Source of the DNA: Flavobacteriaceae bacterium
GTDB taxonomy: Bacteria > Bacteroidota > Bacteroidia > Flavobacteriales > Flavobacteriaceae
Length of the DNA stretch: 5,835 nt
NCBI GenBank assembly: GCA_008081325.1
Contig: VMCO01000050.1
Location: forward strand, 1-5,835
Direction: 5' to 3'
Shown here: piece after piece, positions 1 through 5,835 of the stretch
How positions within the stretch are numbered: the stretch's first letter is position 1
How the letters are laid out: the number at the start of each line of letters is the position of its first letter
Made by a program: the position numbers and the translations under genes
Notes under the pieces: model-generated
What the model was told of the DNA's origin: nothing
The model's database searches: none
What the model saw: only the letters and a program-made list of their open reading frames with translations

Positions 1-71
1 ATAAAAAAAACGGTATAGCTGCTATATGTAACGGTGGTGGTGGTGCTTCCTCTATTCAAATCAAGATATAG
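1..71 (+). CDS. Acetyl-CoA C-acetyltransferase (thiolase), 3' end only
   Basis: The reading frame starting at base 3 gives 22 codons and ends at TAG 69-71; the rest of the gene lies left of the window. The visible tail contains AAICNGGGGASS, which matches the C-terminal active-site segment of degradative and biosynthetic thiolases. In that family the Cys of this loop (TGT at 27-29) is the acid/base cysteine that works with a distant nucleophilic Cys, not visible here, in the reversible Claisen condensation of acyl-CoA with acetyl-CoA. The protein would be cytoplasmic. The stop codon is one base from the start of the downstream peptidase gene, so the two are probably co-transcribed. Too little remains to tell acetyl-CoA acetyltransferase from a longer-chain acyltransferase; the family call is strong, the substrate is not. 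Confidence 0.85.
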   Translation, partial: KKNGIAAICNGGGGASSIQIKI

Positions 72-72
72 T

Positions 73-816
73 ATGCAATTTGGAGTTTGTAAACTTAGTA
101 TAGTTCCTGTTAGAATTTCAAGTTCCGATAAATCAGAAATGGTTACTCAATTATTATATGGCGATATAATTTCGATTATTGAGGAAAAAGATAATTGGAC
201 TAAAATTATATCATTATTTGACAACTATGTTGGATGGATTGATTCAAAGCAATATGAAAAAATAAATGAAATTCAAAAAACATCGTTTAAAGATCAATCA
301 TTCTCTAATGATTTAGTCGAATTTGTAGAAAATAAAAACAAAGAATTATTAACTATAACAATTGGTTCGGTTGTTTCAAATTCAAACTTATTAAATCATA
401 AATATGAAGGTAAATGCTTTACTGGAAGACAAAAAAAAGAATCTATCATAAAAACTGCTCTTCTATATTTGCATTCTCCTTATTTATGGGGAGGTAAAAC
501 TCCTTTTGGTATAGATTGTTCTGGATTCACTCAGATGGTTTATAAAATCAATGGATATAAACTCCATAGAGACGCAAAAGATCAAGCTACTCAGGGAAAA
601 ACACTAAGTTTCATTGAAGAATCTGAGCCAGGAGATCTAGCATTTTTTCATAATGAATCTGATGAAATAATTCATGTAGGAATAATACTTAAAGAAAACC
701 ATATAATACACGCAAGTGGCAAAGTAAGAATTGATAGATTGGATCAAACTGGAATATATAATAACGACAGAAAACGGCACACACACTATCTCCGCTACAT
801 TAAAAAGATTATATAA
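73..816 (+). CDS. SH3-domain NlpC/P60 (C40) family cysteine peptidase
   Basis: A 247-residue protein. The ATG at 73 is chosen because the in-frame ATG at 34 lies inside the thiolase gene and would add 13 residues unlike the family; from 73 the protein opens with MQFGVCKLSIVPVR, a usual start of these proteins. Residues 1 to about 62 resemble a bacterial SH3 domain. About 65-115 may be a second degenerate SH3-like domain, and about 120-247 is the NlpC/P60 catalytic domain. The predicted catalytic triad is Cys149 (in GIDCSGF), His201 (in IIHVG) and His213 (in HIIHASG). The family cleaves gamma-D-glutamyl-diamino-acid bonds in murein peptides, and the SH3-plus-C40 layout resembles YkfC-type enzymes. 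No signal peptide is visible, which suggests cytoplasmic recycling of murein peptides rather than wall hydrolysis in the periplasm; this is inference. The gene starts one base after the thiolase stop and ends 2 bases from the convergent TPR gene. Confidence 0.9.
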   Translation: MQFGVCKLSIVPVRISSSDKSEMVTQLLYGDIISIIEEKDNWTKIISLFDNYVGWIDSKQYEKINEIQKTSFKDQSFSNDLVEFVENKNKELLTITIGSVVSNSNLLNHKYEGKCFTGRQKKESIIKTALLYLHSPYLWGGKTPFGIDCSGFTQMVYKINGYKLHRDAKDQATQGKTLSFIEESEPGDLAFFHNESDEIIHVGIILKENHIIHASGKVRIDRLDQTGIYNNDRKRHTHYLRYIKKII

Positions 817-818
817 TT

Positions 819-2093
819 CTATTTATTTTCTAACTCCGCAACTATAACCTTAAACCTGTTATAAGATTCTGTTTCATCAAGTGCAGAAAATATATTTCTA
901 AGTGTTCTAGCAGCATTTAAATTATCGTTTTCTAATTCGTAAACTTTTTCTAAATAAGGTATTGCTTCCCTGTATAGGTTTTCTCTTTCGATTTTTAATT
1001 CATCATACCTGTTGTAGTCAGCAGTAGAGGTTCCAAGTGAATTCATTTCTTCAATCATTGGTCCTTCTCTATCTAAAATTAAAGCAGCTGCATTTAAATA
1101 TGCTTTTGTATAATTAGCGTTTATTTCAATTGCCTTATTATAATAAGATATAGCATCATTAAAATTACCTTTGTCAGCATTTACTACTCCAAGGTTAAAT
1201 ACCAAGTCAACATTATCAGGTTCAATTTCTAATGCTCTTGAAATTAATTTTTGATAAGAATCAACTTCACCCATTTCCCATCTTACATTAGATTCAAGTA
1301 ATATTAGATTAATATCATTTGGATCAATAAGTTTAGCTTTTTCTAAATAAACTATAGATTTTTCATAATTTTCTTCAATTCTATAAATAGCAGCAATAGA
1401 TCTATATATGTCAATTTCAACAGATTTAGCCATTTCATCTCTTGGAGATTCATGTGTACCAATAACATCTACAGAAAAATCTCTAGATTTTTCATCCTGA
1501 AAAACTTGTTCTTTTCCAGATTCTTTTTCGATTGCATAATAATTTATTGACACACCAGTATAACCTAAATCAATTAGTTTTTCATAAAATCCTAGTGCTG
1601 TTGAATATTCCTTAGCTTCTGTTGCTACTAATGCAGCATTATAGAGATATAATGTATCCTTTTTTGAAACAGTGTATGCTGCTTCAAGGTTTGAGTAGGA
1701 ATCTTTATAATTTTTGTTATCTAAAGCAGTTCTTGAGTCATTAACAAATGAATTGAAAAGACTAGTAAAAATATCATCAACTTTTGATGAATAAATTTTT
1801 GACCCTGAATCTTCGATTTCTTTTGTTCTGTTAAAATCATCTATACTTAAGAGTTTGTTTTCGAATGAACCTTCTCCATTTTGATATCTAGCCAAACCTT
1901 TTAAATAGTAATATTTTGCTTTTGTTTTATCATCTGCTAAATTGATTAGATCCTTAATTGATTCAATTGTGTTTAAGGCATTTTCATATTCACCAGATTT
2001 AACTAATTTATCAACAGTCTTTAGCTCTTTCTTTTGAGAATAACTAAATTGAAATACACAAAATGTCAATAAGATTACAATTATTTTTTTCAT
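819..2093 (-). CDS. Exported tetratricopeptide-repeat protein, downstream of gyrA
   Basis: A 424-residue protein with an N-terminal signal peptide: MKK, a hydrophobic stretch over residues 4-17, and a likely cleavage after Ser19 (SYS-Q), so the product should be periplasmic or envelope-side. There is no lipobox Cys at the cleavage point, and Cys12 sits inside the hydrophobic core. Helical TPR-like repeats are visible at about residues 25-48, 122-145, 147-176, 226-258, 261-292, 295-328 and 371-405; the clearest are 226-328, with NYEKSIVYLEKAKLIDPND and FNDAISYYNKAIEINANY. Residues 180-222 interrupt the repeats. TPR arrays are protein-binding scaffolds, but no partner or enzymatic motif is visible, so the function is unknown. 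Its ATG overlaps the gyrA stop codon (ATGA), which implies co-transcription and possible translational coupling. A TPR protein just downstream of gyrA is, from memory, common in Flavobacteriia. Confidence 0.88.
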   Translation of the reverse strand: MKKIIVILLTFCVFQFSYSQKKELKTVDKLVKSGEYENALNTIESIKDLINLADDKTKAKYYYLKGLARYQNGEGSFENKLLSIDDFNRTKEIEDSGSKIYSSKVDDIFTSLFNSFVNDSRTALDNKNYKDSYSNLEAAYTVSKKDTLYLYNAALVATEAKEYSTALGFYEKLIDLGYTGVSINYYAIEKESGKEQVFQDEKSRDFSVDVIGTHESPRDEMAKSVEIDIYRSIAAIYRIEENYEKSIVYLEKAKLIDPNDINLILLESNVRWEMGEVDSYQKLISRALEIEPDNVDLVFNLGVVNADKGNFNDAISYYNKAIEINANYTKAYLNAAALILDREGPMIEEMNSLGTSTADYNRYDELKIERENLYREAIPYLEKVYELENDNLNAARTLRNIFSALDETESYNRFKVIVAELENK

Positions 2094-4588
2094 TGTTCTA
2101 AGTTTTTATTTTCCGTTTCGGTTGACTCAACATCTTGTTCTTCATCCTCTTTTTCATGAATTACCTTTGCTACTGCAGCAATCGAATCACCATCTTTTAT
2201 ATTAATTAACTTTACTCCTTGGGTAGCACGCCCCATAACTCTTAAATCCTCAACCGCCATTCTTATAGCTATTCCTGATTTGTTTATAATCATTAAGCCA
2301 TTTGAATCATCAACATTCTTTATAGCTACAAGATCTCCCGTTTTTTTGGTAATGGAAATAGTTTTAACACCCTTACCTCCTCTATTTGTTATTCTATAAT
2401 CATCAAGTTTAGATCTTTTACCGTAACCATTAGAACTGACAACCAAAATATTACTTTCCATATCATTAACAGAAACCATTCCTATTACCTCATCTTTATC
2501 ATGCTGTAACCTTATTCCTCTTACACCTGAAGCATTCCTTCCCATTGGTCTAGTTTTAGCCTCTTCAAATCTGATTGCTTTACCTGATTTTAAAGCCAAC
2601 ATAACCTGACTATTACCGTCAGTTAATTTAGCTTCTAATAATTCATCTCCCTCTTTGATGGTTATAGCATTAATACCATTTATTCTTGGTCTTGAATATT
2701 GTTCAAGGGATGTTTTTTTAACCTGTCCCTTTTTTGTTGCCATTATCACATAATGATTGTTTATATATTCCTCATCTTTAAGATCTTTGGTACATATAAA
2801 AGCTTTCACCTTATCATCTTGTTCGATGTTAATTAAATTTTGGATAGCTCTACCTTTAGATGTTCTGCTTCCTTCAGGAATTTCATAAACCCTCATCCAA
2901 AAGCATTTACCTTTTTGAGTAAAGAAAAGCATGTACTGGTGATTAGTACCTACAAATAAGTCCTCTAAAAAATCCTCATTTCTTGTAGTGGATGCCTTCT
3001 GACCAACACCTCCTCTATTTTGCACCTTATATTCATCTAGAGGTGTTCGTTTAATGTATCCAGCATGAGATATTGTTATCACAACTTTTTCATCTGGAAT
3101 CATATCTTCAATCGAAAGATCACCACCTGCATACTCAATAACTGATCTTCTGCTATCACCATACTTATCTTTAATTTCATTAAGCTCATCTGATATGATA
3201 CTCATTCTTCTTTCTTCGTCGGAAAGAATATCTTTTAAATCCTCAATTAATCTTTTAATTTCTTCATATTCATTTCTCAATTTGTCTTGCTCTAAACCAG
3301 TAAGCTGCCTTAGACGCATTTCAACAATAGCTTTTGCTTGGATTTCAGAAAGTTTGAATTTTTTTATCAAATTATCTCTTGCATCTTCAGCATTTTTTGA
3401 AGCTTTAATTAATGCAATCACTTCATCAATATTATCAGATGCTATAATTAAACCTTCAAGAATATGACATCTATCCTCTGCTTTTTTTAATTCAAACTTG
3501 GTTCTTCTTACAACAACATCATGTCTATGATCAACAAAATGCTTAATCATATCTTTAAGATTTAGCATTTGTGGTCTACCCTTTACAAGTGCGATACTAT
3601 TTACACTGAATGAAGATTGTAGGGGACTGTATTTATACAACTTATTAAGAACAATATTTGGGATAGCGTCTCTTTTAAGCACAAAAACTATCCTCATACC
3701 GTTTCTGTCAGACTCATCTCTAATTGTTGAAATACCTTCTAATTTTTTATCATTGACTAAATCAGCAATTTTTTTAATCATATCAGCCTTATTAACCTGA
3801 TATGGAATTTCAGTAACTATGATTGACTCTTTACCGTCAACTTCCTCAATTTCAGCTTTACCTCTTATAACTACTTTACCTCTACCAGTGTGAAAAGCTT
3901 CTTTTACACCTTCATATCCATGAATAATTCCACCGGTCGGAAAATCAGGTGCTTTAACAAATTGCATTAATCCATCTATATCTATTGAGTTATCTTTTAT
4001 GTATTCAAGAGTACCGTCAATAACTTCCGTTAAGTTATGAGGTGGTATATTTGTCGCCATACCAACCGCAATACCAGAAGCTCCATTAACAAGCAATGCA
4101 GGGATTTTAGTTGGTAAAACAGTAGGTTCTTTAAGAGTATCATCAAAGTTTAACTTATAATCAACAGTGTCTTTTTCAATGTCAGAGAGCATTTCTTCTG
4201 AAATCTTTTGCATTCTAGCCTCTGTATATCTCATTGCTGCTGGACTATCACCGTCAACAGATCCAAAATTTCCTTGACCATCAACCAACATATATCTAAG
4301 ACTCCATTCTTGCGCCATTCTTACCATAGTATCGTAAATGGCAGAATCACCATGGGGATGATATTTACCCATAACCTCACCAACAATTCTAGCTGACTTC
4401 TTGTGAGCCGATGAAGATCTTACGCCTAAATCATGCATTCCATACAACACTCTTCTATGTACTGGTTTTAAGCCATCTCTAACATCCGGAAGAGCTCTTG
4501 AAACAATAACAGACATTGAATAATCAATGTAAGCTGATTTCATTTCATCTTCAATGTTAATTGGTATTAATTTTTCCCCGTCATTCAT
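2090..4588 (-). CDS. gyrA: DNA gyrase subunit A
   Basis: An 832-residue protein, close to the usual 820-880 of GyrA. It is the DNA-cleaving half of the A2B2 gyrase that adds negative supercoils using ATP hydrolysed by GyrB. The winged-helix/tower breakage-reunion part covers about residues 10-490. It carries KPVHRRVLYGM (41-51), the quinolone-pocket segment HPHGDSAIYD (77-86) and the Arg120-Tyr121 pair in AAMRYTEARM, Tyr121 being the residue that bonds covalently to DNA. The C-terminal DNA-wrapping propeller shows six blades beginning near residues 502, 552, 613, 662, 714 and 764. Its first-blade GyrA-box reads QNRGGVG (523-529), and a related TNRGGKG lies at 734-740. Together these favour GyrA over ParC. 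The tail (813-832) is acidic. Ser82 (TCT, complement of 4343-4345) and Asp86 are of the quinolone-sensitive type. The start at 4588 gives the expected short N-terminus (MNDGEKLIPINI); no Shine-Dalgarno precedes it. Confidence 0.97.
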   Translation of the reverse strand: MNDGEKLIPINIEDEMKSAYIDYSMSVIVSRALPDVRDGLKPVHRRVLYGMHDLGVRSSSAHKKSARIVGEVMGKYHPHGDSAIYDTMVRMAQEWSLRYMLVDGQGNFGSVDGDSPAAMRYTEARMQKISEEMLSDIEKDTVDYKLNFDDTLKEPTVLPTKIPALLVNGASGIAVGMATNIPPHNLTEVIDGTLEYIKDNSIDIDGLMQFVKAPDFPTGGIIHGYEGVKEAFHTGRGKVVIRGKAEIEEVDGKESIIVTEIPYQVNKADMIKKIADLVNDKKLEGISTIRDESDRNGMRIVFVLKRDAIPNIVLNKLYKYSPLQSSFSVNSIALVKGRPQMLNLKDMIKHFVDHRHDVVVRRTKFELKKAEDRCHILEGLIIASDNIDEVIALIKASKNAEDARDNLIKKFKLSEIQAKAIVEMRLRQLTGLEQDKLRNEYEEIKRLIEDLKDILSDEERRMSIISDELNEIKDKYGDSRRSVIEYAGGDLSIEDMIPDEKVVITISHAGYIKRTPLDEYKVQNRGGVGQKASTTRNEDFLEDLFVGTNHQYMLFFTQKGKCFWMRVYEIPEGSRTSKGRAIQNLINIEQDDKVKAFICTKDLKDEEYINNHYVIMATKKGQVKKTSLEQYSRPRINGINAITIKEGDELLEAKLTDGNSQVMLALKSGKAIRFEEAKTRPMGRNASGVRGIRLQHDKDEVIGMVSVNDMESNILVVSSNGYGKRSKLDDYRITNRGGKGVKTISITKKTGDLVAIKNVDDSNGLMIINKSGIAIRMAVEDLRVMGRATQGVKLINIKDGDSIAAVAKVIHEKEDEEQDVESTETENKNLEQ

Positions 4589-4604
4589 AATAAAAAAAAG
4601 TTTA

Positions 4605-4637
4605 ATTATATCATATAAATAGTAGTAAACAAATATA
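4605..4637 (-). promoter_or_regulatory. Putative gyrA promoter elements (Bacteroidota-type)
   Basis: Read on the minus strand, positions 4637-4630 give TATATTTG, a perfect match to the Bacteroidota -7 consensus TAnnTTTG. It would place a transcript start roughly 35-40 bases before the gyrA ATG. No TTG is found about 20 bases further upstream, so the -33 half is weak. An alternative lies closer to the gene: TTG at 4632-4630, a 19-base spacer, then TATAATTA at 4610-4603, whose first six bases are the sigma70-like TATAAT. The two candidates overlap and the sequence does not decide between them. In sequence this AT-rich, chance matches are likely. Confidence 0.4.
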
Positions 4638-4705
4638 TGAATTTACATACATTTTTTGTGTGAGAAATTAAACTCGATAAACATAATTTATTAACAATTA
4701 TTTGG

Positions 4706-4750
4706 ATAAAGATTTTAATACAATTTAGTGTTGTTTTAAAAAATCTTTAT
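4706..4750. repeat. Imperfect inverted repeat upstream of clpC
   Basis: The arms ATAAAGATTTT (4706-4716) and AAAATCTTTAT (4740-4750) are perfect 11-base complements. The pairing continues inward past a 2-base bulge (4738-4739) with 4717-4718/4736-4737, a T-T mismatch at 4719/4735, and 4720-4723/4731-4734, leaving a 7-base loop (4724-4730). It overlaps the putative -33 element and spacer of the clpC promoter, so it could be an operator. It could also be a chance result of about 86% AT: by rough hand estimate an 11-base perfect pair within 50 bases would arise in a region this size once in several tries. It does not resemble CIRCE (TTAGCACTC-N9-GAGTGCTAA). Confidence 0.4.
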
Positions 4751-4761
4751 GATTATTTTTA
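4731..4761 (+). promoter_or_regulatory. Putative clpC promoter (Bacteroidota-type)
   Basis: TTG at 4731-4733 (in TTGTTTT), a 20-base spacer, and TATTTTTA at 4754-4761 fit the Bacteroidota pattern TTG-N19-21-TAnnTTTG with one mismatch, the final G. The element ends 15 bases before the clpC ATG at 4777, implying a very short leader of about 10 bases, which is a mild point against it. TTTG also occurs at 4701-4704, but without the TA at the right spacing. Confidence 0.35.
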
Positions 4762-4776
4762 TAGAAATTATATTTT

Positions 4777-5835
4777 ATGGATGATAATTTTTCACCAAGA
4801 GTTAAAGACGTTATTACCTACAGTAAGGAAGAAGCCTTAAGATTAGGTCATGACTTTATTGGAACTGAACATTTGGTTTTAGGACTGATAAGAAATGGTG
4901 AAGGAAAAGCTATTGATATTTTAAATTTTTTAGGAATAGATTTAAACGGATTAAGAAGAAAAATTGAATCTCTCAATCCAATTAATTTTGAAAATGAAGT
5001 TAAGGAGTCCTCAAAAAAAAACCTACACTTAACAAGGCAAGCTGAACGTGCATTAAAGACAACTTTTTTAGAAGCTAAACTCTTTCAGAGTTCAATTATT
5101 AATACCGCTCACTTACTTTTATGTATTCTTAGAAATGAAAACGATCCTACCACTAAAATTTTCAATAATATGGAAATCAACTATAATGTGGTTAAAGATG
5201 AATATAAATCTATCATAGGAAAAGAAGACTTTTCAGATGAATCATCTCACAGTTCTGAAAGTTCTGAATTTGACGAAATAAAACCTACACAACCAACAAA
5301 GACAAAATCTAAGTCTTCTAAAAAGTCTAAAACACCTGTTTTAGATAACTTTGGTAAAGACCTCACATCTATGGCTGAAAATGATGAGCTTGACCCTATT
5401 ATCGGTAGGGAAATTGAAATTCAAAGAGTCTCCCAAATATTAAGTAGAAGGAAAAAAAATAACCCTTTGTTAATCGGTGAGCCAGGTGTAGGAAAGTCCG
5501 CGATAGCTGAGGGTCTTGCTATTAGAATCATTAAAAAAAAGGTGTCAAGAGTTTTATATAACAAAAGAATCATTTCTTTAGACTTAGCCAGCTTAGTTGC
5601 TGGAACTAAATACCGTGGTCAGTTTGAAGAAAGAATGAAGGCTGTGATGAATGAGTTGGAAAAAAACTCCGATATAATTCTTTTTATAGATGAAATACAC
5701 ACTATTGTTGGTGCAGGTGGTGCTACTGGTAGTCTTGATGCATCAAATATGTTTAAACCAGCTCTTGCAAGAGGCAACATCCAATGTATTGGTGCGACTA
5801 CCCTTGATGAGTACAGAAACTCCATTGAAAAAGAT
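4777..5835 (+). CDS. clpC: Clp protease ATP-binding subunit, ClpC type, 5' part
   Basis: The first 353 residues of a Clp/Hsp100 AAA+ unfoldase, open to the window edge; the family is usually over 800 residues, so the rest of D1, the middle domain and D2 lie outside. Residues 1 to about 145 form the double Clp-N repeat (FSPRVKDVITYSKEEALRLG and LHLTRQAERAL). Residues 149-188 are a low-complexity linker, Ser/acidic then Lys-rich. D1 begins at about 189 with LDNFGKDLT and carries Walker A GEPGVGKS (234-241, Lys240), pore loop KYRG (278-281, Tyr279), Walker B ILFIDE (301-306, Asp305-Glu306) and sensor-1 region IGATTLDEY (338-346). The enzyme unfolds proteins and feeds them to ClpP in the cytoplasm. 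ClpC is preferred over ClpB because of the N-domain and DNFGKDLT, but the distinguishing middle domain is not visible. The ATG at 4777 gives the typical short lead-in (MDDNFSPRVK). It is divergent from gyrA. Confidence 0.93.
   Translation, partial: MDDNFSPRVKDVITYSKEEALRLGHDFIGTEHLVLGLIRNGEGKAIDILNFLGIDLNGLRRKIESLNPINFENEVKESSKKNLHLTRQAERALKTTFLEAKLFQSSIINTAHLLLCILRNENDPTTKIFNNMEINYNVVKDEYKSIIGKEDFSDESSHSSESSEFDEIKPTQPTKTKSKSSKKSKTPVLDNFGKDLTSMAENDELDPIIGREIEIQRVSQILSRRKKNNPLLIGEPGVGKSAIAEGLAIRIIKKKVSRVLYNKRIISLDLASLVAGTKYRGQFEERMKAVMNELEKNSDIILFIDEIHTIVGAGGATGSLDASNMFKPALARGNIQCIGATTLDEYRNSIEKD

Noticed and set aside
31..42. GGT repeated four times, a possible microsatellite
   Set aside because: It encodes the conserved Gly run of the thiolase active-site loop (NGGGGAS), so the repeat is explained by protein constraint.
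429..438. Homopolymer A run within the peptidase gene, a possible phase-variable slippage site
   Set aside because: Similar short A or T runs occur throughout this AT-rich window, including gyrA, and the reading frame is intact; nothing suggests switching.
808..817. Palindrome ATTATATAAT at the convergent gene junction, a possible bidirectional terminator
   Set aside because: It is only 10 bases, wholly A/T, and has no loop or stable stem; it is expected by chance in this composition.
3195..3467. 90-codon open frame on the plus strand
   Set aside because: It lies wholly inside gyrA on the opposite strand, within the conserved coiled-coil region, and its translation is a Ser/Leu/Ile-rich shadow with no family resemblance.
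4208..4396. 62-codon open frame on the plus strand
   Set aside because: It is antisense to the most conserved part of gyrA (quinolone pocket and active-site tyrosine), so the frame is a by-product of that conservation.
4589..4776. CIRCE or CtsR-type heat-shock operator before clpC
   Set aside because: Neither the TTAGCACTC/GAGTGCTAA dyad nor a CtsR-like heptad direct repeat is present.
5619..5825. 68-codon open frame on the minus strand
   Set aside because: It is antisense to the Walker B and sensor-1 part of clpC, with no recognisable protein features of its own.

Overview
The window is ordinary core-chromosome sequence from an AT-rich member of the Bacteroidota, most likely the Flavobacteriia. 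This rests on the character of the proteins (GyrA, ClpC and TPR protein all look flavobacterial, and the TPR signal peptide ends at a Ser-Gln junction). It also rests on the absence of Shine-Dalgarno sequences before all four visible start codons and on a TAnnTTTG-type promoter element. The genus cannot be fixed from this sequence; a small-genome marine flavobacterium is possible but is only a guess.

Layout. Positions 1-71 (+) hold the last codons of a thiolase, cut by the window edge. One base later begins a 247-residue SH3/NlpC-P60 (C40) peptidase, 73-816 (+). Facing it, with a 2-base gap, is a 424-residue exported TPR protein, 819-2093 (-). That gene overlaps by 4 bases (ATGA) the end of gyrA, 2090-4588 (-), which encodes the 832-residue gyrase A subunit. 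A very AT-rich 188-base intergenic region (4589-4776, 26 G or C by hand count) separates gyrA from a divergent clpC-type Clp ATPase gene, 4777 to the right edge (+, 353 residues visible). No stretch over 300 bases lacks a gene. I see no RNA genes, mobile elements, CRISPR arrays or attachment sites.

How the parts work together. Three transcription units can be inferred: thiolase-C40 peptidase rightward, gyrA-TPR leftward, and clpC rightward from the shared gyrA/clpC control region. The proteins serve unrelated housekeeping tasks: acyl-CoA metabolism, murein peptide cleavage, DNA supercoiling, an unknown envelope-side TPR function, and protein unfolding for proteolysis. They do not form an evident single pathway or a defence or mobile system.

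No previously undescribed system is apparent. The points most worth a second look are an imperfect 45-base inverted repeat over the putative clpC promoter, the tight coupling of an exported TPR protein to gyrA, and the lack of a terminator between the convergent genes. The variant GyrA-box, with a more canonical copy in a late propeller blade, is also notable.
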